Made by a program: the position numbers and the translations under genes. The notes beneath the pieces were generated by a model. That model saw only the letters and a program-made list of their open reading frames with translations, had not been told where the DNA came from and ran no database searches. This document shows, in pieces, positions 40,451-49,154 of a DNA stretch of 64,000 bases (its first letter is position 1; every line of letters starts with the position of its first letter). The DNA lies in assembly GCF_018614075.1 (NCBI RefSeq), contig NZ_JAGGOZ010000009.1:1-64000 (forward strand), written 5' to 3'. The DNA comes from Streptomyces sp. ISL-94 (GTDB lineage: Bacteria > Actinomycetota > Actinomycetes > Streptomycetales > Streptomycetaceae).

Positions 40451-43400
40451 TCAGAACTCCCCGAACCCGTGTGCTCCGAGGTGCAGCAGCGCCCGCTGGT
40501 CGCCCACGACGTTCGCGTCCATCGTGTCGATGACGTCGTACGCGCGCTCGCAGTTGGAGGTGTCGCGCAGGACGAAGAAGTCCTCGGCGCGCTGCCGGTA
40601 GTGCGGTTCCACCTGGAAATTCCGCTCGATGGTCGCGATGATCTCGTGGACGGCGTGGTCGACCGTGCGGCAGGCGGGACCGAAACCGTCCCTCGCCAGG
40701 TCGAAGTAGCCGCGCTTGTAGTGCTTGCTGTAGAAGGACTCGTCGTCGAAGTTCGTGTAGACGATGGGCTTGCCCATGTACGCCACGTCGAAGAACACCG
40801 ACGAGTAGTCGGTGACCAGCATCGAGCACTCGCGCATCGCGAGCTGGACGTCCCGGCCCGTCGTCGACACGGTGATCGACGGGTGGTCGATCTTGAAGTG
40901 GCCGAGGTAGGGCCGGATCTCGTAGTGCGGCATGAACTCCAGCTCGACCCCGTAGTACTGGAGCGCGCTCAGCAGCCGCTCGTTGCGCAGCAGGGCCGAG
41001 AAGAACCGGTAGTACTCGGAGGCCGCGAACGGGATCTCGGGCTTGGCCGCCTTGTTGTACGAGGGGGCCACGATGTCGCGGCGCCAGGTCGGCATGACCA
41101 GGACGCGGCGCAGGCCCGGCACCGGCTCCAGAGCGTCGAAGCGGGGCAGGCCGGTCGCCGCGACGCGGTCGTAGCCGTAGCCGCAGTGCTCGGCGTAGTA
41201 CGACCGCTCGCTGCGCCCCGTGGTCAGCACCATGTCGACGTTGGTGGCCTGGCCGTGGATCGAGGCCACGACGTCGTTGTAGACGACGCCGTGCTGGAGG
41301 AACACGCGCTTGTAGCGCAGCAGGTCGCCGTAGCCGCGCAGGAAGGCGCGCTTGTGCAGGCCCGGGAAGCCGAGGTAGGCCTCCAGGTCGTAGGCGTTGA
41401 TCAGCCGCTCCGCGTGCAGCAGGTAGGCGCGGTGCTTCCAGGACAGCCGGTCGATGACCTGTCCGTACGGCGCGACCTTCTCGAAGTCCGGTGAGTCCCC
41501 GTTGATGGAGTAGTAGACCTTGCACTTCGGCCGGTTCTGCCGGATCCACTTGAACAGGTGGTAGCTGTTGTCCTGCGCGGTGTCCTCGCGCTCACCGATG
41601 ATCCAGATGCCCCGGCCGTGCAGGTAGGGGTAGGTGCACCAGTACATGAGACGGGTGCGCCAGCCCGGGCGGCCGGGCAGCGAATTGCGCAGTTCCCAGC
41701 GGAAGCGGCGCAGCGTGTCCTTGCGCCGCGCCCAAAACCCGCGCACCCAGCGGACGGCCACCTGCTCGTCGTCGATGGACAGCACGAAGCGCTGCCCGCC
41801 CGCGGTGTGCACGCCCTTGAACCGGTGCAGCATCTGCCGGGCCGCGATCCGGATGTCGTGGTGGCGGTCCTCGTCGATGACCCGGATCGTGAGGGTCAGG
41901 TCGGCGTTGCGCAGTGAGTCGAGCGCGCCCGGCCTGGCGGTGGCCCGCCAGCCGGAGAGCCAGTCCTGGTTCTTGCGGGTGCGCCAGCGGTCACGGCGGT
42001 AGACCTGCTCCACCGGGAGGGCCACCTCCCGCCGCCCGTTGGAGAGGACCAGCTGGATCCTGTTGGTGAAGGCCGTGCTGATGTCGGTCCCGGACAGGAC
42101 GAGGAGTCCTTCGAAGCGGATCTCGTCGTCCTGCCACTCGAAGGTCTCCAGGACGGCGCTGGCCCGCGGCACGCGCAGCAGCGTGGTACGGACCGGGTCG
42201 CCGGCGAGGCGCCGGTAGATGCCCTCGTCGTCGAGGAAGAGGGTGGGCAGGTAGTCGGGCGTCCGCAGCGGGTCGGCGAACAGGTCGAGGTTGCCGGTGA
42301 CGATCGCGTGGTGCTGGACCCTGGCGAGCGGCTGTACGGCGTACTGGAGGATGAGGTCGTCGGGTATCCGCGAGTACACCGAGGTGAGCGGGGGCAGGGC
42401 CGCGGCGAGCTCCGGCCTGCTCATGATGCGGTGCATGTTGCGCACATAGGGCTGAAGGGTGCGGACGATGAAGCGCTGGGCCAGACGGACCACGCGGTCC
42501 GGGGCCCCCTCCACCGACGCGAGGACGTAGGCGGCCAGCCGGATCCGGTCCGTCGTCTTGACCGGGTCGTTCCACGGGCGGTCGAAGAGCGAGTTCTGCT
42601 GGCGTTCCTCGCGCGCGTAGAAGCGGGCTCCGGGCGCGACGGCCACGGCGCGCGAGTAGAGCAGCGCGGGCACGGTGAAGTAGTCGTCCTCGGGGCCCGG
42701 GCCCTTACCGCAGTGGAAGCCGTGCTCGCGGACGTGCGAGGTCTTGAACAGCTTCGCGCCGAGCGAGGTGGAGAAGACGAGATAGGGGGCGTCGGCGAGC
42801 CTGCGCACCTTGGCGGCGGATTCGAAGTACCGCTGCCAGGGCTCGTCCTCGCTGCGCGGGGGGCCGGGGAAGTTGTCGGTCTCGCCGACGACGACGTCGG
42901 CTCCCCTCACCCGGCGGGCGGCGGCGAGCAGCCGGCCTAGGGCGTCCTCGCCGAGGATGTCCCGCGCCCGCGCGAGCATCACGTAGGGCGCCACGACGTA
43001 CTGGAGGCCGTTGTCGCAGGCGGCGCGCAGCCCGAGGGGGGGCTGGTGGACGACGACCGCATTCGGATAGTAGGAGGTGAACGCGGCCAGCTGCCGCGCG
43101 GTGCTGTCGCTCGACCCGTCGTCGACGAACACCACCTGGGTGCGGGGGAAAGCCCGCTGGGCGACGAGCGAGGAGAGGAACTCCCGCAGGTGGTACTCGT
43201 CGTTGTGGCAGTGGACCACGACCGCGGCGGCGTACTGCTCCGCCGCCGCCGGAAAGTCGGGCGGCGGGGCGTCCTTCCACCACAGCCAGGGCGTGCCCCG
43301 GTCGGAGTCCTTGACCTGGCGTTCCTCGGTCTCCGGGCGGATGCCGAGATTGCCGCTGACGGTCTCGTAGACCTCCAGGACCCCGGTTTCGCACGTGTAC

Positions 43401-44887
43401 CGCAGGGCGCTGACGTCGATGCCGCTGATGTTGAGGGCGGTGGAGGCGCGTTCGCCGCCGTGGCGGAGCTGGACGAAGAAGTTCCAGTGGCCCGCGCGGT
43501 CGGCCTTGCCCAGCGTGGAGGTGAGGTCGACGGTGGTGTGGTAGCGGATCCAGTCTCCGTCGACCTCCACGCCGGAGACCGGGAAGCGGTGGTCGGTCTT
43601 GGTGCTGCGGCGGCGCAGCACCGCGACGAGTTCGACCTTGTCGCCGGGGCCGACCCGGCCGAACTGGTTGCGTATCGCACCCTGGATGTGCAGTTCGCCG
43701 TCGACGGTCTCGATCGCCGACGCCTGGTTGTACAGGCGGGCGTCGGCCAGCTTCTGGCCCGTCAGCTCGAGTTCGGTGACGTCGAGGAACCGCTCGGCCT
43801 CGGGGTGGCCGAGCAGCGAGGCGGACCAGAACACCCGGCCGTCGCGCTCGACGATGTCGGAGCTGATGACGCTGCGGCGCCGCATGTAGTCGGAGGCCGA
43901 GACGGCGATGTCGACCCGGCCGTGCATCAGGCCGAAGGCCCGCACCCGCTCCATGGGTCCGCACAGCTCGTACGTGGTGGGTTCCAGGGTGCGCAGGTAC
44001 GGGGCCACCGCCGCGAGGAAGCCGGTGTGGTAGGCGCGGTCGCCGGTGCGGAGCTCGGGGGTGTAGAGCCGCAGGTCGTGCGAGAGGAACTTGGCGGCCT
44101 TGCGGGCCAGCAGGTCCGGGCGGCCGACGCTGTGCAGGAACTGGTCGGTGTACTGGTGCACCAGGATGCGGTCGCGGATGCTGCGCAGCTCGCCCCGGCG
44201 GTTGGTGATCGACGGCTGGTCGGAGTCCCGCTCCCACATCCACCGGTAGACGGGGCTCGCGACGATGGTGAGGGAGCGCGCGTGGAAGTTCGCGACGGTG
44301 GAGAAGTACGTGTCCTCGAAGAAGACGCCCTCGGGAAAGCGGATGCCGAAGCTGTCGAGGTAGTCGCGGCGGTACAGCTTGCCGGCGGCGATCGGGTCCT
44401 CGAAGAGCTCCGGCATGGCGCCCAGGCCCGCCACCGTCTGGTCGGCGGGGTACAGCTGCGGCTGCCATACGGTGATCTCGTCGGTGGCGATGTTGATGCG
44501 CACGACACGGCCGGCGGTGACCTCGGAGCCCGTGGTGAGGGCGGAGGAGAGCAGCGTCTCGACGGCCTTGAGCGGCAGCTCGTCGTCCGCGTCGAGGAAC
44601 ATCACGAACTGGCCGGAGGCGGCTTCGATGCCGTTGTTGCGGGGTGCGCCGCAGCCGCCGCTGTTGTGCGGCCGCTCGATGATGCGGACCCGGCCGTCCT
44701 GGCCGGCGAACTGACGGGCGACCCCGAGGGTGCCGTCGGTGGAGCAGTCGTCGACGACGAGCACCTCGACGCCGCGGTGCGTCTGGGCCAGGGCCGACTG
44801 GAGCGCCCGGGCGAGCGTGGCGCTCGCGTTGAAGGCCGGGATGACGATGGTGACGCGGTACTGCGATATGTCGACCGGGAAACTCAT
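40451..44887 (-). CDS. Giant GT2 glycosyltransferase fused to CDP-glycerol glycerophosphotransferase (TagF type)
   Basis: This 1478-residue protein starts with a GT2 domain (about 10-230: TIVIPAFNASATLARALQSA, VLVVDDCSTDGT, FLDADDELP, FFEDTYF). A long beta-rich region follows. A second GT2-like domain (about 575-800: VVVHCHNDEYHLREFLSSLV, VVFVDDGSSDSTARQL) has the DxD position reading VMLARARD, so it may be inactive. A TagF/TagB-type domain ends the protein (about 1100-1460: VYYSINGDSPDF, VFLQHGVVYND with the catalytic His, MLVTDYSSVFFDVAYMGKP). It should build a glycosylated poly(polyol phosphate) at the cytoplasmic membrane face. ATG 44887 overlaps the previous stop (ATGA). Confidence 0.9.
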   Translation of the reverse strand: MSFPVDISQYRVTIVIPAFNASATLARALQSALAQTHRGVEVLVVDDCSTDGTLGVARQFAGQDGRVRIIERPHNSGGCGAPRNNGIEAASGQFVMFLDADDELPLKAVETLLSSALTTGSEVTAGRVVRINIATDEITVWQPQLYPADQTVAGLGAMPELFEDPIAAGKLYRRDYLDSFGIRFPEGVFFEDTYFSTVANFHARSLTIVASPVYRWMWERDSDQPSITNRRGELRSIRDRILVHQYTDQFLHSVGRPDLLARKAAKFLSHDLRLYTPELRTGDRAYHTGFLAAVAPYLRTLEPTTYELCGPMERVRAFGLMHGRVDIAVSASDYMRRRSVISSDIVERDGRVFWSASLLGHPEAERFLDVTELELTGQKLADARLYNQASAIETVDGELHIQGAIRNQFGRVGPGDKVELVAVLRRRSTKTDHRFPVSGVEVDGDWIRYHTTVDLTSTLGKADRAGHWNFFVQLRHGGERASTALNISGIDVSALRYTCETGVLEVYETVSGNLGIRPETEERQVKDSDRGTPWLWWKDAPPPDFPAAAEQYAAAVVVHCHNDEYHLREFLSSLVAQRAFPRTQVVFVDDGSSDSTARQLAAFTSYYPNAVVVHQPPLGLRAACDNGLQYVVAPYVMLARARDILGEDALGRLLAAARRVRGADVVVGETDNFPGPPRSEDEPWQRYFESAAKVRRLADAPYLVFSTSLGAKLFKTSHVREHGFHCGKGPGPEDDYFTVPALLYSRAVAVAPGARFYAREERQQNSLFDRPWNDPVKTTDRIRLAAYVLASVEGAPDRVVRLAQRFIVRTLQPYVRNMHRIMSRPELAAALPPLTSVYSRIPDDLILQYAVQPLARVQHHAIVTGNLDLFADPLRTPDYLPTLFLDDEGIYRRLAGDPVRTTLLRVPRASAVLETFEWQDDEIRFEGLLVLSGTDISTAFTNRIQLVLSNGRREVALPVEQVYRRDRWRTRKNQDWLSGWRATARPGALDSLRNADLTLTIRVIDEDRHHDIRIAARQMLHRFKGVHTAGGQRFVLSIDDEQVAVRWVRGFWARRKDTLRRFRWELRNSLPGRPGWRTRLMYWCTYPYLHGRGIWIIGEREDTAQDNSYHLFKWIRQNRPKCKVYYSINGDSPDFEKVAPYGQVIDRLSWKHRAYLLHAERLINAYDLEAYLGFPGLHKRAFLRGYGDLLRYKRVFLQHGVVYNDVVASIHGQATNVDMVLTTGRSERSYYAEHCGYGYDRVAATGLPRFDALEPVPGLRRVLVMPTWRRDIVAPSYNKAAKPEIPFAASEYYRFFSALLRNERLLSALQYYGVELEFMPHYEIRPYLGHFKIDHPSITVSTTGRDVQLAMRECSMLVTDYSSVFFDVAYMGKPIVYTNFDDESFYSKHYKRGYFDLARDGFGPACRTVDHAVHEIIATIERNFQVEPHYRQRAEDFFVLRDTSNCERAYDVIDTMDANVVGDQRALLHLGAHGFGEF

Positions 44888-46068
44888 CTGGGGTGGCGCT
44901 CCGGTTCGGCGTAGCCCGGTCGCGGCGATGCCTGGGACGGGATCTTGGACAACTGCATGGTGTCGGTCACGCTGCCCGTGTACTCGTCCGGGTAGGGGGA
45001 CGGGTACGGCTGGAAGCCCGGGTCCTCGTAGGCCTCGGGGGCGGGGAACATCTGGGCGGCCTGCATCAGGCGCGCGTCGTCGTCCTCGCTGCGGCGGCGG
45101 TGGCGCCCCGCGTGCAGGTGCGGGGCGATGGAGCCGGCGCGCGACGGGGTGTTGCCCGGGTCGAGGCGCTCCATCGTGCGCGTGAAGTCGCGGGTGGAGA
45201 GCCAGAACTTGAACATGATGACGAGCTCGAAGGCGCCCATCAGCACGGCCGACACGGCCGTGGTCCACAGCACGTGGCCGATGACCGGGCCGACGATGAA
45301 GATGAACATCTGGAACTCGATGCCGCTGATGAGGTGCGGCCGGATACGGCTCTGCACCAGGGCGTGGCGGACCCGTGCGTACCAGGGGAAGCGCTCGCGG
45401 AACTGCTGGTGCAGGTCGATGACCTCGGCCTGGTCGACCTCGGCCTTCTCGCGCTTGAGGGCGTCGGCCTCGCCCAGGGGGTTCTCGCGCAGCAGGTCCT
45501 CGATGAAGACGACCTTCCGCTCCTCCTCCGCGAGCCCCTGCTCCGCCTGCCGGGCGAGGGTGACCGCCTCGATCTTGTTCCGCATGGACATGCGCATCTT
45601 GTAGATCTGGAGGGCGTCGACGTAGCGGAGCATGTCGAGGAAGATCACGGCGAGGGCCGCGAGGAGGTAGACCTCCTCGTCGTGGAGCAGGAACTGCCCG
45701 CCCATCAGGGCCAGCGCGCAGAAGAGCACGCGGATGCGGTCGAAGACGTAGTCGAGCCAGCCGCCGAAGATGGTGCCGTTGCCCTTGAGGCGGGCGAGCT
45801 TGCCGTCGATGCAGTCGAGGATGAAGCTGACGTGGTAAAGGCCCGCGCCGATGCACAGGGACGCCCAGTCACCCTGCAGGAAGAAGTAGGCCGAGCCGAG
45901 GCCGACGTAGAGCGCGGCCCATGTCACGCGGTTGGGCGTCACGAAGTTCCACCGGGCGAACAGACAGACGAGGCGGGTCGCTATCGGGTCGACCAGAAGG
46001 ACCGTCCACCAGGCGTCCCTTTTTTTGCAGGTCAGCTTCTGGACGGCCTTCAGTGACAGCTTGGACAT
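44884..46068 (-). CDS. CDP-alcohol phosphatidyltransferase family membrane protein
   Basis: The 394-residue integral membrane protein carries the complete CDP-alcohol motif D-G-x2-A-R-x8-G-x3-D-x3-D in DGKLARLKGNGTIFGGWLDY followed by VFDR (about residues 88-111). About six hydrophobic segments surround it. Residues 165-215 form a charged cytoplasmic loop, and the last 80 residues are a polar tail rich in Pro and Glu. The family joins a CDP-linked alcohol to another alcohol. Here, upstream of the TagF-type polymerase, it may make a lipid or polyol carrier for the wall polymer. Its coupling to the polymerase supports this. Confidence 0.88.
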   Translation of the reverse strand: MSKLSLKAVQKLTCKKRDAWWTVLLVDPIATRLVCLFARWNFVTPNRVTWAALYVGLGSAYFFLQGDWASLCIGAGLYHVSFILDCIDGKLARLKGNGTIFGGWLDYVFDRIRVLFCALALMGGQFLLHDEEVYLLAALAVIFLDMLRYVDALQIYKMRMSMRNKIEAVTLARQAEQGLAEEERKVVFIEDLLRENPLGEADALKREKAEVDQAEVIDLHQQFRERFPWYARVRHALVQSRIRPHLISGIEFQMFIFIVGPVIGHVLWTTAVSAVLMGAFELVIMFKFWLSTRDFTRTMERLDPGNTPSRAGSIAPHLHAGRHRRRSEDDDARLMQAAQMFPAPEAYEDPGFQPYPSPYPDEYTGSVTDTMQLSKIPSQASPRPGYAEPERHPR

Positions 46069-46172
46069 AACCCCTCAGTCGTCAATGGCGCGAACCTGGC
46101 CTCCAGCGGCGCCAACGCTCGAACCACGAGCACGGGCGACAGCGAGAGCCGCCACCGTGACGCCGAACGTTC

Positions 46173-46187
46173 ACCTATGTTTTAGGT
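46173..46187. promoter_or_regulatory. ACCTA-N5-TAGGT inverted repeat
   Basis: ACCTA TGTTT TAGGT forms a small dyad in an AT-richer patch, 105 bp upstream of the CDP-alcohol transferase gene. It lies about 100 bp after the end of the PIG-L-like gene. It may be an operator for the polymer operon or part of a weak terminator. Confidence 0.35.
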
Positions 46188-46288
46188 AAAGGGCGCTGAG
46201 CGACCATAACAAGACACGTATGACACCAGCCAGGGCGCAGGATGACAACTCCGGTCATCCCGTACCGTGCGATCCGCCACAATGCCCT

Positions 46289-47887
46289 TCAGTGGACGTC
46301 CCACTGTGTGAACTCCAGGCCAGAGGATCCCAGTTGTTGGCGGGCAACGCGCAGTCTTCCGTCCATCCCGACTGTGGCGATCACCACACGGCCCCGGCTG
46401 TCGAACGCGGCCGCGGGGGGAACCACCGAGGGCTCCCCGGACTCCGACCACCACACACCCGTGTCCGGCCGCCCGTCCGGGTGCGCGCCGATGGCCGTCA
46501 CTCTCCCGGCGCCGCCGCGCACGAGCACCGTGCAGCCCCACCCCTGGATGTCGGCGCCCGCCACCCCTGCGACCGGACCGACCCCGTCCGGCCCGCCGAG
46601 GCCGATCGGCGCCTGCGCACCCGGCCACCAGGCACAGACCTCGTTGCTGCCCGCGTAGCGGAAGCGCACCAGGCCGGCCTCGGGGGCCGCGGACAGGCTC
46701 CCGGGGTACGGGCTCACGGGGATGCGGCGGTTCTCCGTCCACCCCGACGCCTCGTCCCGCCGGTACCAGTGCACCGCGGCCCGGGCGTCGCGCGCCCTCG
46801 CCACCATGTGCACCCCGCCGTCGGCGGCCGGGAAGGCCGCCACTTCATCGGCCGTCCGCATTCCGCGCAGCGTCTCCCAGCCGGCCAGGCTCCCCTTGGG
46901 CGACTGCCGCCGCACACTGACGCTGTGCCCGAAATTGCGGACGAACAGGTGCAGAACGCCGGCGGCGTCGAAGGTGGCTGCCGGAAATCCGACTTCGCGC
47001 GCTTTCTGCCAGCTCGCGGCGTTGGGATTGCCGATCGAGATCCAGGGTCCGACCGGGCGGCCCGTCTGGTACTGGGTGGCGCAGACCACCTCGACGGCGA
47101 CGCCGCCCTCCCTGCGCGTGGTCCGGCTCAGACCGATCAGGTGCGCGTAGCCCTCGGGCCCCCGCAGCACGGTCAGCCCGGGCATCAGCTCCGGGCCTTC
47201 GAGCAGCTCGGGTCCCCGCCAGCCGTCGGCCTCGGTGGGTCCCTCGGTCCAGCGGACGACGCCGGCGGCCGTGGGCAGGTAGGCGGACAGCCGGCCGTCC
47301 TTGCCGGTGATCAGCCACCGGGTGGGCAGCGGGTACCGCGTGCACGCCTCGGCGGGCAGTTCGGCGTCCGCGCCGGCCCTGCGGCAGTCGACGAAGACCG
47401 GCGTACCGGCCTCCAGCTGGTAGCGGCGGGCGGCCCTGAGCGCGCTGCGGGCCACCTGGCCGCGCGCGGCCGGCTCGTTGACGATCGGGAGCTTGCGTTC
47501 GCGGTCGATGTCGTCGTGCACGGGGTCCGGATCGAGGGTCCGCACGCGCAGCGGCCCGATCTCGTGGAGGGCGTCGAGGATCTGGCCGGTGAGGCTGCCC
47601 GCCTCGGCGTCGAGGAAGAACGGTTCTCCGGGGAAGCTGCACCCGCGTCGCTTCGCCTGGGTGACGGCCGCTTCCATCGCGCGGTACTCGGCGTCGCCGC
47701 CGCCGTCGAGGCAGATGACCTCGATCACGGAGCCGGCCGGTTCGGAGTGGAGGAGGGGAACGGCATCGGCGGGGCCGGCCACGACGATCGCCACGGGGGC
47801 CGTCCGGGTCGCCTGCGGGCCGGCGCCCGGCAGCGGTTCACGGGACGTCTCACCGCGTCGCGCACGGCGTCTGGTTGCTCGGGCCAT
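46289..47887 (-). CDS. PIG-L-like domain plus PLL-type beta-propeller protein
   Basis: The 532-residue protein starts with a degenerate PIG-L deacetylase-like domain (about 25-190: PVAIVVAGPADAVPLLHSE, RTLDPDPVHDDI). The AHPDD metal motif of active PIG-L enzymes reads AGPADA here, so catalysis is doubtful. The remainder looks like a PLL/tectonin-type propeller with repeated blades such as GPWISIGNPNA, AATFDAAGVLHLFVRN, AAFPAADGGVHMVARARD and VHWYRRD. There is no signal peptide. ATG 47887 has AGGAGAGG about seven bases upstream. It may bind the wall polymer or its precursor. The domain call is from motif pattern only. Confidence 0.68.
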   Translation of the reverse strand: MARATRRRARRGETSREPLPGAGPQATRTAPVAIVVAGPADAVPLLHSEPAGSVIEVICLDGGGDAEYRAMEAAVTQAKRRGCSFPGEPFFLDAEAGSLTGQILDALHEIGPLRVRTLDPDPVHDDIDRERKLPIVNEPAARGQVARSALRAARRYQLEAGTPVFVDCRRAGADAELPAEACTRYPLPTRWLITGKDGRLSAYLPTAAGVVRWTEGPTEADGWRGPELLEGPELMPGLTVLRGPEGYAHLIGLSRTTRREGGVAVEVVCATQYQTGRPVGPWISIGNPNAASWQKAREVGFPAATFDAAGVLHLFVRNFGHSVSVRRQSPKGSLAGWETLRGMRTADEVAAFPAADGGVHMVARARDARAAVHWYRRDEASGWTENRRIPVSPYPGSLSAAPEAGLVRFRYAGSNEVCAWWPGAQAPIGLGGPDGVGPVAGVAGADIQGWGCTVLVRGGAGRVTAIGAHPDGRPDTGVWWSESGEPSVVPPAAAFDSRGRVVIATVGMDGRLRVARQQLGSSGLEFTQWDVH

Positions 47888-48063
47888 GGCTTCCTCTCCT
47901 CCTCCCTGGCGCTTCGCGGACTCCGGGATTTCCGCTTCACGACCGACCAGGAGGACGATAAGCGCTCTCCCATTCGACTCGGAAATCTGCTTATAGTGCA
48001 GCGGCATCCGGACGGCCGCACCCACTGACGTCCGCCCCAGGGCCCCCCGAGGATTCGAGCAGT

Positions 48064-49134
48064 ATGACCCAAGACACCGCCGCACGCAGTCGCCGCCGGA
48101 CCGGAGGCCGCGGGGCACGCCCGCGCAAGCGGCGCGTTCTGAGGATCGTCCTCCTCGTGGTCGCCGTGCTGATCCTCGGCACCGCGGGCGCCGGCTGGTG
48201 GGCGTACAGCCACCTGAACGGGAACATCGACAGCGTCGACCTGGACAAGGCGATCGGCGACAACCGCCCGCCGAAGGTCGTCGCCGGAGCGCAGAACGTC
48301 CTCGTACTCGGCTCCGACTCCCGTGCGGGAGCCAACGGCGACCTCGACCACGGCGATGTCAGCGGAGCCCGCTCGGACACCGCGATGCTGGTGCACATAC
48401 CCGAGGGCCGGGCCAAGGCGACCGCGGTGAGCATCCCCCGCGACACCCTGATCACCCGGCCCGAGTGCAAGGGCGACAACGGCAAGACCGTCGCGTCCGC
48501 GAAGCGGGTCATGTTCAACTCCGTCTACTCGCTCGGCGGTCCGGCCTGCGTGGTCAAGACCGTGGAGTCGATGTCGGGCATCCGCGTGGACCACTTCGTC
48601 GAGGTGGACTTCGCCGGGTTCAAGGGACTGGTGGACGCGCTCGGCGGGGTCACCGTCACCCTGGACAAGCCGATGAGCGGCGCGAAGGGCGGCCTGAAGC
48701 TGGACGCGGGCGAGCACCGGCTGAACGGCACGGACTCGCTGAAGTTCGTACGGACCCGCTACGGCTACGGCGACGGCAGCGACCTCGGGCGCATCGGGCT
48801 CCAGCAGCAGTTCATGATGGCGATGCTGTCCGAGATCAAGAAGCAGGACGCCCTCGGCAACCCGGCGCGGCTCTACAAGCTCGCGGACGCCGGCACCAAG
48901 TCGCTCACCACCGACTCCGACCTCGCCTCGCTCACCGCGCTGTCCGACTTCGCGCAGAGCATGAAGGGCGTGGACCCGGACACCATGGAGACGGTCATGC
49001 TGCCGGTCGCCTACGACAAGGTCGACCCCAACCGCGTGATCGTGGCCGAGCCGCAGGCGACCCAGCTGTGGGAAGCCCTCCGCAACGACCAGAAGATCCC
49101 GGCCGCTGCCAAGGACTCCCCCGCCAAGGGCTGA
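48064..49134 (+). CDS. LCP (LytR-CpsA-Psr) family wall-polymer ligase
   Basis: The 356-residue protein has a basic cytoplasmic N-terminus, one membrane segment (VLRIVLLVVAVLILGTAGAG, about 25-45) and an extracellular LCP domain. That domain has VLVLGSDSR (about 80), GARSDTAMLVHI, VSIPRDTLI (the conserved R), VDHFVEVDFAGFKGLVDALG and KFVRTRYGYGDGSDLGRIG. LCP proteins transfer undecaprenyl-linked glycopolymers to peptidoglycan. It is divergent from the PIG-L-like gene (176-bp shared region) and is the expected final step for the polymer made by the neighbouring cluster. Confidence 0.92.
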   Translation: MTQDTAARSRRRTGGRGARPRKRRVLRIVLLVVAVLILGTAGAGWWAYSHLNGNIDSVDLDKAIGDNRPPKVVAGAQNVLVLGSDSRAGANGDLDHGDVSGARSDTAMLVHIPEGRAKATAVSIPRDTLITRPECKGDNGKTVASAKRVMFNSVYSLGGPACVVKTVESMSGIRVDHFVEVDFAGFKGLVDALGGVTVTLDKPMSGAKGGLKLDAGEHRLNGTDSLKFVRTRYGYGDGSDLGRIGLQQQFMMAMLSEIKKQDALGNPARLYKLADAGTKSLTTDSDLASLTALSDFAQSMKGVDPDTMETVMLPVAYDKVDPNRVIVAEPQATQLWEALRNDQKIPAAAKDSPAKG

Positions 49135-49154
49135 GCCCCTGCTGGAACTTCGGT

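Noticed and set aside
44888..45856. Continuous frame extending the giant glycosyltransferase by about 320 residues upstream
   Set aside because: The extension lies over the CDP-alcohol transferase gene in another frame and reads as Arg/Pro-rich sequence. The ATG at 44887 with an ATGA overlap starts the GT2 domain properly.
40451..49134. The wall-polymer cluster as a secondary-metabolite cluster
   Set aside because: No synthase, NRPS/PKS or tailoring genes are present; all domains fit envelope polymer synthesis.
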